Positions 8,479 to 17,108 of a DNA stretch of 64,000 nt are shown piece after piece; within the stretch, counting starts at the first letter, position 1; each line of letters begins with the position of its first letter. The notes beneath the pieces were generated by a model. It searched no databases. It was not told the DNA's origin and was given only the letters and a program-made list of their open reading frames with translations. This stretch comes from Stigmatella aurantiaca DW4/3-1 (GTDB lineage Bacteria; Myxococcota; Myxococcia; Myxococcales; Myxococcaceae): the NCBI RefSeq assembly GCF_000165485.1, contig NC_014623.1:5784893-5848892 (forward strand), in the 5' to 3' direction. The position numbers and the translations under genes are program-made.

Positions 8479-9306
8479 TCAGCCGAGGCGCAGCAGCTTT
8501 CGCGCCTCTTCCGGAGTCGCCGGCGTGCGGCCCTTCGCCTTCGCCCGCTTCGCGGCCTCCGCCACCAGTTCCCAGTTGCCCTTCGCCAGCACGCCCTTGG
8601 ACACGTAGATGTTGTCCTCGAGCCCCACGCGCGCGTTACCGCCCTTCACCGCCGCCAGGTCCACGAACGGAAGCTGGTGGCGGCCCACCGCGGCCACCGT
8701 CCACGTGCTCCCCTCGGGCAACGAGGCAATCATGAAGTCCAGCGCGGCCTCCCGGGCCGCCAGCGCCCCCGGCACGCCCAGCACGAAGTCATAGTGCGCT
8801 GGCTGCTGAACGAGCCCTTCCTTCGCCAACGCGTTCGCCTCGTCGATCATCCCCACGTCGAAGCACTCGAGCTCTGGCTTCAAGCCCAGCTCCTTGATGC
8901 GCTTGGCGATGTCCCGCACCAGCGGGCGAGGGTTCCAGAACACCTCTTCGCCGAAGTTGACGGTGCCCGTGGTCAGCGTCGCCATGTCCGGACGGTCCGC
9001 GCCGGTGAGCGTCAGCCCCCCACAGCGCTCGTCCACGCCCATGCCCACCGCGCCGCCCGTGGAGACCTGGACGAGGATGTCCGTCCGCTTGCGGATGGCC
9101 CGGATGGCCGCCCGGAACAGCTCCGCGTCCTGGGAGGGCTTGCCGTCCGGCGTGCGCACGTGCAGGTGCACCATCGCCGCCCCGGCCTCCCGGCACCGGG
9201 CCGCGTCCTCGGCGATCTCCTCGGCGGTGATGGGCAAATGCGGGGTCTGCTCGCGCGTCGTCTCCGCCCCCACCATCGCCGCGGTGATGACCATTGGGTT
9301 GCTCAT
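8479..9306 (-). CDS. kce: 3-keto-5-aminohexanoate cleavage enzyme
   Basis: BKACE-family aldolase-like enzyme that condenses 3-keto-5-aminohexanoate with acetyl-CoA to give 3-aminobutyryl-CoA and acetoacetate. Signs are the zinc-binding VHLHVR (His47, His49), STGGAVGM, the GTVNFGEEVFWN block and a late VGLEDNIYV. The start at 9306 has a near-perfect ribosome site (AAGGAGAGG); an upstream extension to 9384 overlaps kal and is not needed. At 275 residues the length is typical. The neighbours kal, kamE and kamD make the lysine-fermentation assignment far stronger than for a lone BKACE protein. Confidence 0.92.
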   Translation of the reverse strand: MSNPMVITAAMVGAETTREQTPHLPITAEEIAEDAARCREAGAAMVHLHVRTPDGKPSQDAELFRAAIRAIRKRTDILVQVSTGGAVGMGVDERCGGLTLTGADRPDMATLTTGTVNFGEEVFWNPRPLVRDIAKRIKELGLKPELECFDVGMIDEANALAKEGLVQQPAHYDFVLGVPGALAAREAALDFMIASLPEGSTWTVAAVGRHQLPFVDLAAVKGGNARVGLEDNIYVSKGVLAKGNWELVAEAAKRAKAKGRTPATPEEARKLLRLG

Positions 9307-9326
9307 CGCTGCTCCCCTCTCCTTGC

Positions 9327-9719
9327 CTAGCGAGGAATGCGCTGCTTGTCCTTGGGAACCACACAGGTGCCGGTGGCACGGCACACCACCACGGGCTCGG
9401 ACAGGAGGTCGGCCGCCGAGTCGTTCACATCCGTGCGCGGGCGAATCACCTTTCTCGCCTCGAAGCGCATCTTCCGCGACGTGTTGCCCTCGCTGAGGAT
9501 CTCCCCTTCCGCCTCGATGAAGTCCCCGGCGTACACCGGGGCCAGGAACTCCACCGAGTCATAGGCCCGGAACAGCCCCTCGTCCCCGTCGTGGCGAATG
9601 CACAGCTCCGTGGCCACGTCTCCGAACAGCCCCAGCATCCGCGCGCCGTCCACCAGGTTGCCGCCGTAGTGCGCGTCGTGGCTGCTCATGCGCAGCCGGA
9701 TGATGGCCTTGGTGCTCAC
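9327..9719 (-). CDS. kal: 3-aminobutyryl-CoA ammonia-lyase
   Basis: A 130-residue hotdog-fold protein that removes ammonia from L-3-aminobutyryl-CoA to give crotonyl-CoA. The start is a GTG (9717-9719) that overlaps the kamE stop by 4 bp (GTGA). Family features are [18 protein letters not shown] near the N terminus and [16 protein letters not shown] in the middle. It has 20 bp before kce. The many in-frame codons upstream of 9719 only repeat kamE in another frame and are not part of this gene. Confidence 0.88.
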   Translation of the reverse strand: MSTKAIIRLRMSSHDAHYGGNLVDGARMLGLFGDVATELCIRHDGDEGLFRAYDSVEFLAPVYAGDFIEAEGEILSEGNTSRKMRFEARKVIRPRTDVNDSAADLLSEPVVVCRATGTCVVPKDKQRIPR

Positions 9720-10501
9720 GTGGGCTCTCCCTGGTAGTGGGCGTTCGGATCTTCCTTGCCCATCTTCTTCAACACCGCGTGCGCCACGTAGTTGGCCACG
9801 TCCGAGGGCTTGGTGCCCGGACCGAAGCCCGCGTCGAAGCCCAGCTCCAGCGCCAGCTTGTGGTCCACGCGGGGGCCTCCCAGCAGCAGGATGGTCTTGC
9901 CGTGAATGCCCCGGGCCTTGGCCGCCTCGATGAACTGGCGCGAGTTGTCCTTGTGCACGTCCCGCTGGGTCACCACCTGGCTGACCAGGATGGCATCCGC
10001 GTTCTTTGCCAGGGCCTTGGTGATGAGGTCCTCGTTGGGCACCTGGCTGCCGAGGTTGAAGGCCTCGAACCAGGGGTAGCGCTCCAGGCCGTAGTCGCCC
10101 GCGTAGCCCTTCATGTTCAGGATGGCGTCGATGCCCACCGTGTGCGTGTCCGTGCCCGTGCACGCGCCAAACACGACGATGCGCCGCCCCACCTTCTCCT
10201 GGATGAAGACATTGAGATCGTCGAAGCCCATCTTCTTGACGATGACCTCGGGGACGTCGACCTCCGCGTAGTCCAGGGAGACGCTCGTGTGGGCGTACAC
10301 GATGAAGAAGGTGTAGCTGTCGGCGGCCCGCTCGGCCGCGGCCACCTTCACGTCGGAGAAGCCCATCTTCCGGGCAAATTGCGCCGCCGCCTCCTTGGCC
10401 TTCTCCGACAGGGGCACCGGCAGCGTGAACGACAGCTGCACCACGCCGTCATCCCGGCGGTCGCCGTAGGGCCGGATGATCTGCTTGCTCGGCTTCACCA
10501 T
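9716..10501 (-). CDS. kamE: Beta-lysine 5,6-aminomutase, beta (B12-binding) subunit
   Basis: Smaller subunit of the adenosylcobalamin- and PLP-dependent mutase that turns beta-lysine into 3,5-diaminohexanoate. The cobalamin-binding signature DTHTVG (residues 118-123, D-x-H-x-x-G, His120 as cobalt ligand) is intact. Lys131 in [15 protein letters not shown] is the likely PLP Schiff-base lysine. Later LLGGPR and the GTKPSDVA region complete the B12 domain. Length (261 aa) is usual. It follows the small secreted-protein gene by 4 bp rather than kamD directly, which is odd for subunits of one enzyme. Confidence 0.94.
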   Translation of the reverse strand: MVKPSKQIIRPYGDRRDDGVVQLSFTLPVPLSEKAKEAAAQFARKMGFSDVKVAAAERAADSYTFFIVYAHTSVSLDYAEVDVPEVIVKKMGFDDLNVFIQEKVGRRIVVFGACTGTDTHTVGIDAILNMKGYAGDYGLERYPWFEAFNLGSQVPNEDLITKALAKNADAILVSQVVTQRDVHKDNSRQFIEAAKARGIHGKTILLLGGPRVDHKLALELGFDAGFGPGTKPSDVANYVAHAVLKKMGKEDPNAHYQGEPT

Positions 10502-10505
10502 GAAG

Positions 10506-10985
10506 CTACTTTCCCTTGGTGTAGGAGATGCTCTGGACCACCTTCGACAGCACCGGCTCCAGCTCCTCTTTCTTGAGCTGGTTCATGGAGAAGATGAGGG
10601 ACCAGGTCGTCTTTCCGTTGCACCCGACATAATGGATGCTCTCCACCTTGTCCTTGCCATCCTCGGTGGCGTCCACGCTCACGCGCCGGGCGGCCGGCTG
10701 AGAGGCCACCTGGATCTTCTTCCAGCCATCCGGCCCCACGCCCGCGAGGATCTTGTCCAGGCAGACGTCCGCCTTCATCCCCGCCGTCTGGACCTGCCCC
10801 ACGTCCAGCAAGAAGAACGTCCCCCCCGTGGGGGCGTCGAACTTCTCCGTCCCGTCCTCCTGGCTGCGCTCCCAGGACTCGGGCACCTGGATCGACAGCG
10901 CCTTCACCTGATGCTTCACCTGCTTCTCCGCCGCGCCGCTTACCCCCGCGGCCAGCACCACCAGCATCAGCAGCGTGTTCTTCAT
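10506..10985 (-). CDS. Small secreted protein encoded between kamD and kamE
   Basis: A 159-residue protein with a signal peptide (MKNTLLMLVVLAAGVSGAA, cleavage near residue 19). The mature part looks like a compact alpha/beta domain with VPESWERSQEDG, FLLDVGQVQ, and two Cys residues (DVCLDK and VGCNGK) that could form a disulfide in the periplasm. Its ATG overlaps the kamD stop (ATGA, 10982-10985) and kamE starts 4 bp after it, so it is firmly inside the operon. I do not recognise the family. A periplasmic or surface protein has no known role in lysine fermentation. Confidence 0.85.
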   Translation of the reverse strand: MKNTLLMLVVLAAGVSGAAEKQVKHQVKALSIQVPESWERSQEDGTEKFDAPTGGTFFLLDVGQVQTAGMKADVCLDKILAGVGPDGWKKIQVASQPAARRVSVDATEDGKDKVESIHYVGCNGKTTWSLIFSMNQLKKEELEPVLSKVVQSISYTKGK

Positions 10986-12538
10986 GATGTCGCCCCCTCC
11001 AGGAGCTCCAGGAATGGATTGAAATAGTCCGGTGACTTCTCCAGCACGCCGTCCAGCCCCTTGCCGCCCGTCTCCTCGCGCTTCACGTCGCCAAAGCGGC
11101 CCTTGCCGATGGCGGCCACCATGCCCTCGTTGCGGCACTCCTCGAGCAGCTCCAGGGCCTTGCCGAACACTTCCCGGGCACGGTGGGCGATCTTCCCGTC
11201 CTCGCGCACGGTGAACTCCTCGTCGATGCCCCGGGCGGCCCGATGGATGTACGCCGCCGACTTCAACGCCACGTACCGGTCCGCCAAGAGCGGCGTGTGC
11301 ATGGCCTCGGTCATCATCCCCAGCAGCTGGATGCCCTGCCGCGTCCAGATGGCCACCAGGTCCGCCATCACGTCGTACGCGTGGCTGAAGAAGATGTCCG
11401 TCTCCTTGTGCTTGGTGGGCGGCATGTACTTCAGCGGCGCGTCCGGGAAGCAGCGGCGCACCAGCATGGCCTGGGACAGCTCCAGCAGCAGCGTGTCCTC
11501 GCGGTACGGATCGATCTCGTACGAGTGCCCGATGCCCAGCTGCCAGTCCTTCAGCCCCGCGCGCCGGGCGAAACACTCGTTGATGAACTGGCTGGCGATG
11601 ACGGTGTGGGCCGCATCGTAGGCATCCGCCGTGGTGATGTAGTTGTCCTCCCCCGTGTTGATGATGATGCCGGCCAGGGCGCAGATGCGGCGGCTGAAGT
11701 ACTGATCGATGAACGTGCGCCGCATGTTGATGTCGCGGAAGAGGATGCCGTACATCGCGTCGTTGAGCAGCATGTCCAGCCGCTCGGTGGCCGCGCAGAA
11801 GGCGATCTCCGACATGCACAGACCGGACGAGTAGTTGGTGAGCTGGATGTAGCGCTTGAGCTTCTTGCTCTCCTCGTCCAGCGCCTCCCGCATGATGCGG
11901 AAGTTCTCCTGGGTGGCATAGGTGCCGCCGTAGCCCTCGGTGGTGGCGCCGTGGGGCACGTAGTCCAGCAGCGACTGGGCCGTGGAGCGGATGACGGCGA
12001 TGACGTCCGCGCCCGCCTGGGCCGCCGCCCGGGCCTGATCCACGTCGTCATAGATGTTGCCCGTGGCGACGATGACGTACTTGTGCGGCGGGGGCGACAT
12101 GGGGAACTGCTTCCGGAGCGCATTGCGCTGAGCGATGCGCGACTGGAGATCCTCCATCGCGGCCCGGGCCTCGGCGCGCACCTCGGCGCGCAGGTTCTGC
12201 TCCATCTCGGGAGACAGGGGCCCCAGCTTCTCGACCGGCAACGCCGTGAGCCGCTCGACCGCCTCCAGCGGACTCTTTGCGCCCAATTGAAGCGCACGGC
12301 CATACCAATAGGCAGCGCCCCGGTTGAGCACCCCGGAACCCTTGAGCTTGTCCACCATGAGGTTGGCCAGCGGAACGCCGCGCGCCCCCGCCCCCGAGAT
12401 TCCAAAGAAGCGCAACACGGTGCGCTCATTGGACACAGTGGTGTTGCGGCGGATGAGCTCGAAGATCGGATGGACGATCTCCTCCGCCAACTGACGCGCT
12501 CGCGCGATCTGCTCGTCTTGAATGAACGGACCCGGCAT
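10982..12538 (-). CDS. kamD: Beta-lysine 5,6-aminomutase, alpha subunit
   Basis: Large PLP-binding subunit of the aminomutase, 518 residues as expected for the family. It reads through the family's landmarks: RRNTTVSNERTVLRFFGI near residue 32-49, the TIM-barrel block TGNIYDDVDQARAAAQAGADVIAVIRSTAQSLLDYVP, then TTEGYGGT(Y)ATQENFR and MCMSE-like GLCMSEIAF. It heads the leftward operon kamD, secreted protein, kamE, kal, kce with overlaps at most junctions. No lysine 2,3-aminomutase (kamA) is in the window, so either it lies elsewhere or beta-lysine is taken up. The upstream region carries operator-like repeats shared with the divergent catalase gene. Confidence 0.94.
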   Translation of the reverse strand: MPGPFIQDEQIARARQLAEEIVHPIFELIRRNTTVSNERTVLRFFGISGAGARGVPLANLMVDKLKGSGVLNRGAAYWYGRALQLGAKSPLEAVERLTALPVEKLGPLSPEMEQNLRAEVRAEARAAMEDLQSRIAQRNALRKQFPMSPPPHKYVIVATGNIYDDVDQARAAAQAGADVIAVIRSTAQSLLDYVPHGATTEGYGGTYATQENFRIMREALDEESKKLKRYIQLTNYSSGLCMSEIAFCAATERLDMLLNDAMYGILFRDINMRRTFIDQYFSRRICALAGIIINTGEDNYITTADAYDAAHTVIASQFINECFARRAGLKDWQLGIGHSYEIDPYREDTLLLELSQAMLVRRCFPDAPLKYMPPTKHKETDIFFSHAYDVMADLVAIWTRQGIQLLGMMTEAMHTPLLADRYVALKSAAYIHRAARGIDEEFTVREDGKIAHRAREVFGKALELLEECRNEGMVAAIGKGRFGDVKREETGGKGLDGVLEKSPDYFNPFLELLEGATS

Positions 12539-12611
12539 GCGCGCACCTTAGCCGCTCTTCGCCTCTAAAGGGCCGAAAGTGCTCGGCTTCTTGCGTCAAG
12601 ACCGCCGTCCA

Positions 12612-12627
12612 CACCGAAATATCGGTG
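12612..12627. promoter_or_regulatory. Operator-like palindrome 1 between kamD and catalase
   Basis: CACCGA-AATA-TCGGTG, a palindrome with perfect 6-bp arms, 74 bp upstream of kamD. Two related 16-bp copies lie 49 and 69 bp away. It is the most symmetrical of the three and the one nearest kamD. Confidence 0.5.
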
Positions 12628-12660
12628 CCAGCCTGGGCAACGACTTGTGGTGATGCGGTT

Positions 12661-12676
12661 TACCGAAATGCCGGTG
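12661..12676. promoter_or_regulatory. Operator-like palindrome 2
   Basis: TACCGAAATGCCGGTG, the same 16-bp pattern as the site at 12612 (YACCGAA-T--C-GTG). Its start is exactly 20 bp from copy 3, so both would lie on one face of the DNA. Confidence 0.5.
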
Positions 12677-12680
12677 GTTT

Positions 12681-12696
12681 CACCGAACTGTCAGTG
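12681..12696. promoter_or_regulatory. Operator-like palindrome 3
   Basis: CACCGAACTGTCAGTG, a weaker copy of the sites at 12612 and 12661, 110 bp upstream of the catalase start. Together the three suggest cooperative binding of a dimeric regulator. Confidence 0.45.
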
Positions 12697-12806
12697 CCAT
12701 GCCCCGAAGCCCAAACGGCAACTTCTTGATTTCATTGGAGGATTTGTCCGGCATGACTCCTGCTTAGTGCCCGGCGCAGCACCCCCGAACTTCACCAGGA
12801 GTCATC

Positions 12807-14342
12807 ATGAAATCCCACCTCTTTTTCATCTCGGCGCTGCTCATGGGCAGCACGGCCTTGGCGGAGCCTCCCCCGCTGACAACCGACACGGGCTCGCCGG
12901 TCGGCACCAACCAGAGTTCGAAGACCGCCGGCCCCCGGGGCGGCATCCTCCTGGAGGACTTCCACCTCATCGAGAAGCTGGCGCGCTTTGACCGGGAGCG
13001 CATCCCCGAGCGCGTCGTGCACGCCCGAGGCGTAGGGGCCTACGGCACCTTCGAGAGCGCGGGAGACTTCTCGCAGCTCACCCGCGCGTCGATCTTCTCC
13101 GCCAAGGGGAAGAAGACGCCCATGTTCGTGCGCTTTTCCACCGTCATCCACCCGCAGGGCTCTCCCGAGACGCTGAGGGATCCGCGGGGCTTCGCGCTCA
13201 AGTTCTACACGGACGAGGGCAACTGGGACCTGGTGGGCAACAACCTGCCGGTCTTCTTCATCCGGGACGCCATCAAGTTCCCCGACATGGTGCACTCGCT
13301 GAAGCCCTCGCCCATCACCAACCGGCAGGAGCCGGGCCGCTTCTTCGACTTCTTCTCGCACCAGCCCGAGTCCACGCACATGCTGACCCAGCTGTACTCG
13401 GACATCGGCATCCCGGCGAACTACCGCCAGATGAACGGGCACGGCGTCCACTCCTTCAAGTTCGTCAACGCCAAGGGCGAGATGCGCTACGTCAAGTTCA
13501 ACTGGCGCTCGCTCCAGGGCGTGAAGTCGCTCACGGCGGAGGAGGCCGCGCGCACCCAGGCCCAGGACTTCCAGCACGCCACGCAGGACCTCTACACCTC
13601 CATCGGCAAGGGGCAGCACCCCTCCTGGGAGCTGAGCGTGCAGGTGCTGGATCCGAAGGATCTGGATGCCTTCTCGTTTGATCCGCTCGATGCCACGAAG
13701 GTGTGGCCGGAGGACAAGCTGCCGCCCACCGTGCTCGGCAAGTTCACGCTGAACCGGACGCCGGACAACTTCTTCGAGGAGACCGAGCAGGCCGCGTTCT
13801 CCCCGGGGGTGATGCCGCCGGGCATCGAGCCCTCCGAGGATCGCCTGCTCCAGGGCCGCCTGTTCTCTTACGCGGACACCCAGCGCTACCGGGTGGGCGC
13901 CAACTACCAGTCCCTGCCCGTCAACAAGGCGCGCGCGGCCGTGAACAGCAACAACCAGGCCGGCAGCATGAACTCCGGCAACACCAAGTCGGACGTCAAC
14001 TATGAGCCGAGCGTCGCCAAGGAGACCGCGGACAAGCCCTCGTTCCTGTTCTCCCAGCTGCCGCTGAGCGGGACGACCCAGCAGGCCACCATCGCCAAGA
14101 CGGACAACTTCTCCCAGGCGGGGGCCTTCTACGCGAAGCTGTCCGCCCCCGAGAAGGAGCGGTTGGTGAAGAACCTCGCCGGGGATCTCAACCAGGTGAG
14201 CAACCCGGTGGTGAAGGCCCGGATGGTCGGCTTCTTCTTCAGCGCGAACCCGGAGTACGGGACGCGCCTGGCCAAGGCCGTGGGCGTCTCCCTGGACGAC
14301 GCCAAGGCCACCATCGCCCCCCTGGCGACCGCGACTCCTTGA
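12807..14342 (+). CDS. Exported monofunctional catalase (KatB-like)
   Basis: Haem catalase of 511 residues with a signal peptide (residues 1-19, ending STALA). All functional residues are seen: catalytic His72 in RVVHARGVGAYG, Asn145 in VGNNLPVFFIRD, and the proximal haem Tyr355 in RLFSYADTQRYR. It removes hydrogen peroxide, here in the periplasm. The next gene is an exported ankyrin protein, the katB-ankB arrangement of Pseudomonas aeruginosa, where AnkB supports KatB activity. Three operator-like repeats lie upstream. It points against the lysine genes on both sides. Confidence 0.95.
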   Translation: MKSHLFFISALLMGSTALAEPPPLTTDTGSPVGTNQSSKTAGPRGGILLEDFHLIEKLARFDRERIPERVVHARGVGAYGTFESAGDFSQLTRASIFSAKGKKTPMFVRFSTVIHPQGSPETLRDPRGFALKFYTDEGNWDLVGNNLPVFFIRDAIKFPDMVHSLKPSPITNRQEPGRFFDFFSHQPESTHMLTQLYSDIGIPANYRQMNGHGVHSFKFVNAKGEMRYVKFNWRSLQGVKSLTAEEAARTQAQDFQHATQDLYTSIGKGQHPSWELSVQVLDPKDLDAFSFDPLDATKVWPEDKLPPTVLGKFTLNRTPDNFFEETEQAAFSPGVMPPGIEPSEDRLLQGRLFSYADTQRYRVGANYQSLPVNKARAAVNSNNQAGSMNSGNTKSDVNYEPSVAKETADKPSFLFSQLPLSGTTQQATIAKTDNFSQAGAFYAKLSAPEKERLVKNLAGDLNQVSNPVVKARMVGFFFSANPEYGTRLAKAVGVSLDDAKATIAPLATATP

Positions 14343-14428
14343 GCGTGACGGTGGGTCCCGCCCCTCCGGGGGTGGGGCCCACCGGTTGTCCCCCTTTCCC
14401 CTTCGAAGTCCCGACGTGGAGTGAACCG

Positions 14429-15049
14429 ATGATGCGCAAGGCGATGAAGCTCTTGGCCGTGGTGGCCGCCGTGATGACCGTGGGCATGGCGCTGATGGCC
14501 GGCTCCCTGTTCCTCTGGGAGCGTCCCTCACCTGGGCGGGTCCTCGCCGTGAGCGAAGCGGAGCGCTACCTGCTCGCCGCGGCCCGGGAGGGGGACTCTG
14601 AAATCGTGGAGGGCCTCGTGAAGGCCGGCACCCCCGTGAACGTGCAGGACAAACGGGGCTTCTCGCCGCTCATCCTCGCGGCGTACCACGGCCACATCGG
14701 CACGGTGCGGGTGCTGCTGGCCTCGGGGGCGGATGCCTGCTCCGGCGACTCGCGCGGCAACACGGCGCTGATGGGCGCGGCCTTCAAGGGGCACGCGGAC
14801 ATCGTCGAATTGCTCCTCCAGCAACCCTGCGCGGTGGACCAGTCCAACGGAATCGGCCAGACGGCGTTGATGTTCGCCAGCCTCTTCGGCCGGAAGGACG
14901 TGGCCGACAAGCTCCGTCAGCACGGCGCCTCGATCGAACGGAAGGATGTCAGCGGGCGCTCCGCCCAGGACTGGGCCCGGACGCAGAGCGCCGAGCCGCC
15001 CATTCCCGCGGCGGAGCCCACCGCCGCGGCCCCCGGCAATCAGACGTAG
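14429..15049 (+). CDS. Membrane-anchored ankyrin-repeat protein (AnkB-like)
   Basis: A protein of about 206 residues with an N-terminal hydrophobic segment (KLLAVVAAVMTVGMALMAGSLFLW shortened here: residues 6-30) that anchors or exports it, then four ankyrin repeats (EAERYLLAAAREGD, GFSPLILAAYHGH, GNTALMGAAFKGH, GQTALMFASLFGR) and a Pro/Ala tail. The ATG at 14429 follows GGAG; the earlier in-frame start at 14339 would put 30 non-hydrophobic residues first. Its position 86 bp after the catalase strongly suggests an AnkB-type helper for that enzyme. Its end overlaps kdd by 10 bp tail to tail. Confidence 0.85.
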   Translation: MMRKAMKLLAVVAAVMTVGMALMAGSLFLWERPSPGRVLAVSEAERYLLAAAREGDSEIVEGLVKAGTPVNVQDKRGFSPLILAAYHGHIGTVRVLLASGADACSGDSRGNTALMGAAFKGHADIVELLLQQPCAVDQSNGIGQTALMFASLFGRKDVADKLRQHGASIERKDVSGRSAQDWARTQSAEPPIPAAEPTAAAPGNQT

Positions 15050-16071
15050 CGCGTCTCGAACAGCTTGCGCAGCGCGGGCTCGGCGCGGAGCAACTCCAGC
15101 GTCAGGTCCGCGTGTCCCGGCACGTAGCCGTTGCCCACCAGCATCGTGACGTCCTTGCCCACCCCTTCGGCGCCCAGGGCGGCCGCGGTGAAGCTGGTGG
15201 CCATGGAGAAGAAGATGACGGTGCCCCCGCTCTTCACGGACAGGATGGAGGCCATCTCCGTGTTGCCCACCGAGGCGCAGTTGACCACGAGATCGCACAG
15301 CTCGCCGCCCGTGGCCCGGAACACGGCCCCCATCACGTCCACGCCCTGGGTGGCATCCACCTTCAGCGCCTCGTCGCACAGGCCAATGCCGGACAGCGCG
15401 GCCAGGGCCTTGTCGGAGATGTCGAGCGCCAGCAGCCGCCCCTTCCCCTGGAGTCCCCGCCGCGCCTGGGCCAGGCACAGCGCCCCGCTCTTGCCCGCGC
15501 CCAGCACCGCCACCGTCATGCCCGGCCGGACGTGACGGGCCACGAGCGCGGGCGCACCACACACGTCCAGCGCGGCCAGGGCGAGCGTCTCCGGCATGTC
15601 CTCCGGCAGCCGTGCGTAGATGCCCGAGGCGAACAGGAGGGCATGACCCCGGATGTCCACCCGGTCGATCTCCGGGTGCACGGCCTGGATCTCCTCGATG
15701 ACCAGCGGCGTGAGGGTGAGGCTCACCAGCGTGGCGATCCGGTCCCCGGGCTTCAGCGTCTCGCGCGCCGGGTGCCGGGGGCCGATCTCCTTCACCCGCC
15801 CGATGAGCATGCCCCCCGAGCCAGTGACCGGGTTCTGCATCTTGCCGCGCTCGCGGACGATGTCCTGGATGCGCTGGGCAATGCGCGCGGGCGATCCTCC
15901 CACCTCATCCTTGATCTGCTTGAAGGAGGCGGCATCGACGTTGAGGCTCTCCACGTCGATGAGCAGCTCGGCCTCCCGGCAAGGCAGGGAGGGATCCAAC
16001 CGGCGCGCCCGCTGGGGCAGCACGCCCTGCTCGGCCACGACCCGGGACAACCCATACAGGTCGATGCTCAT
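15040..16071 (-). CDS. kdd: L-erythro-3,5-diaminohexanoate dehydrogenase
   Basis: NAD(P)-dependent oxidative deaminase that makes 3-keto-5-aminohexanoate, the substrate of Kce. It has the medium-chain-like Rossmann motif VAVLGAGKSGALCLAQARRGL, an N-terminal domain with IQDIVRERGKMQNPVTGSGGMLIG and a conserved NCASVGNTEMASI region, all typical of Kdd. I prefer the ATG at 16071 (GGGAG ahead); a GTG at 16080 overlaps the esterase stop by 4 bp and is also possible. It completes the set kdd, kamDE, kce, kal, but a rightward catalase-ankyrin pair separates it from the rest. Confidence 0.9.
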   Translation of the reverse strand: MSIDLYGLSRVVAEQGVLPQRARRLDPSLPCREAELLIDVESLNVDAASFKQIKDEVGGSPARIAQRIQDIVRERGKMQNPVTGSGGMLIGRVKEIGPRHPARETLKPGDRIATLVSLTLTPLVIEEIQAVHPEIDRVDIRGHALLFASGIYARLPEDMPETLALAALDVCGAPALVARHVRPGMTVAVLGAGKSGALCLAQARRGLQGKGRLLALDISDKALAALSGIGLCDEALKVDATQGVDVMGAVFRATGGELCDLVVNCASVGNTEMASILSVKSGGTVIFFSMATSFTAAALGAEGVGKDVTMLVGNGYVPGHADLTLELLRAEPALRKLFETRYV

Positions 16072-16076
16072 CCGTG

Positions 16077-17084
16077 TCACTCCCGCGCCATTTTCGGGAT
16101 GAGGAAGCTCAACGAGTTCTCGAAGCGATAGGACACGCCCGAATGGGTGTCGTCGAACTCCTCGTGCCGCAGTTCCACGCCGCTGGCCTTGAACTCCTCG
16201 GCCAGGATGCGCGTGCCCCAGCGCAGGTTGAACTCGTCCCGGGTGCCGCAGTCGAGGAAGACGGACTTCACCTTGCGGAACGCGTCCAGGAACTTGGGCA
16301 CGAAGCGCACCGGGTCATGCACCAGCCAGCGGTTCCACACTTCCAGCTTCAAACGGGCCGTCTGGGGATCGAACGGCAGCTCGAGGTTGAGCGGCTCGCC
16401 CTTCTTCGGAGAGTACGCCGCCGCCATCGCCAGGATGTTGATGACGGCGAAGTCCTCACCGCGCGGCTTCGTCTCCCGGGAGCGCTTCTTGAAATCCTGG
16501 TGCCAAGCCTCCAGCCCGCCTGCCTTGAGCAGCGCGCCCGCCGCCTTGGGGAGGTCCGGCAGGTAGCAATACTCGAAGTAGCAGTCGCCGGAGTGGCTCC
16601 CCAGGTGCGAGAACAGCTCCGGGTGGTAGCGGCCCATCACCAGCGCGCCATAGCCTCCCGAGCTGTGCCCCAGCACCGCCCGGGAGGCCGCCTTGGGCAA
16701 CGTGCGGAAGGTGCGGTCCACGAAGCCCAGCACGTCCTTCACCAGGTAGTCGCGGTAGCGCCCGATGGCGTCGCTGTTGATCCACTGGCTGCCGCCAAGC
16801 GAGGTCCACGCATCGGGGAACACGCCGATGACGGGAGGAACCTGACCGGAGGTGATGAGCGCGTCCAGCCGCTCCGGCACGCTGAGCGTGAACGCAGAGG
16901 TGTTCGTCCACGAGCTGCCGCTGTTGGAGAAGGCGTGCAGGAAGTAGACGACCGGGTAGCGCTGATCGCCGTCGCTGTAGCCCGGGGGCAGGTACACCGT
17001 CAGCTTCCGGCGGGCGGGATCTCCCAGCGGGTTCGACTCCAGGGCGGGCGACTGCACCTCGCGCGTCTCAAGCACTCCCTGCAT
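16077..17084 (-). CDS. Esterase of the EstD/S-formylglutathione hydrolase type
   Basis: Alpha/beta hydrolase of 335 residues (Pfam esterase, PF00756 type). The nucleophile elbow GHSSGGYGALVMG puts Ser141 in G-x-S-x-G; an Asp in CGTRDEFNLRWG and a His in DDTHSGVSYRFE fill the other triad places. The oxyanion region YFLHAFSNSGSSWTN is present. No signal peptide. The start at 17084 has AGAGGAA ahead. It abuts kdd, so both may be on one transcript, though an esterase is not part of the lysine pathway. Substrate unknown. Confidence 0.85.
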   Translation of the reverse strand: MQGVLETREVQSPALESNPLGDPARRKLTVYLPPGYSDGDQRYPVVYFLHAFSNSGSSWTNTSAFTLSVPERLDALITSGQVPPVIGVFPDAWTSLGGSQWINSDAIGRYRDYLVKDVLGFVDRTFRTLPKAASRAVLGHSSGGYGALVMGRYHPELFSHLGSHSGDCYFEYCYLPDLPKAAGALLKAGGLEAWHQDFKKRSRETKPRGEDFAVINILAMAAAYSPKKGEPLNLELPFDPQTARLKLEVWNRWLVHDPVRFVPKFLDAFRKVKSVFLDCGTRDEFNLRWGTRILAEEFKASGVELRHEEFDDTHSGVSYRFENSLSFLIPKMARE

Positions 17085-17108
17085 CCGGTGTTCCTCTCAG
17101 GCCCGTGC

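Noticed and set aside
9719-10163. Long N-terminal extension of kal
   Set aside because: It is only kamE read in another frame; kal starts at GTG 9719 by overlap with the kamE stop.
12539-12806. Cobalamin riboswitch before kamD
   Set aside because: No B12-box-like sequence or long leader was found, only the repeated 16-bp sites.
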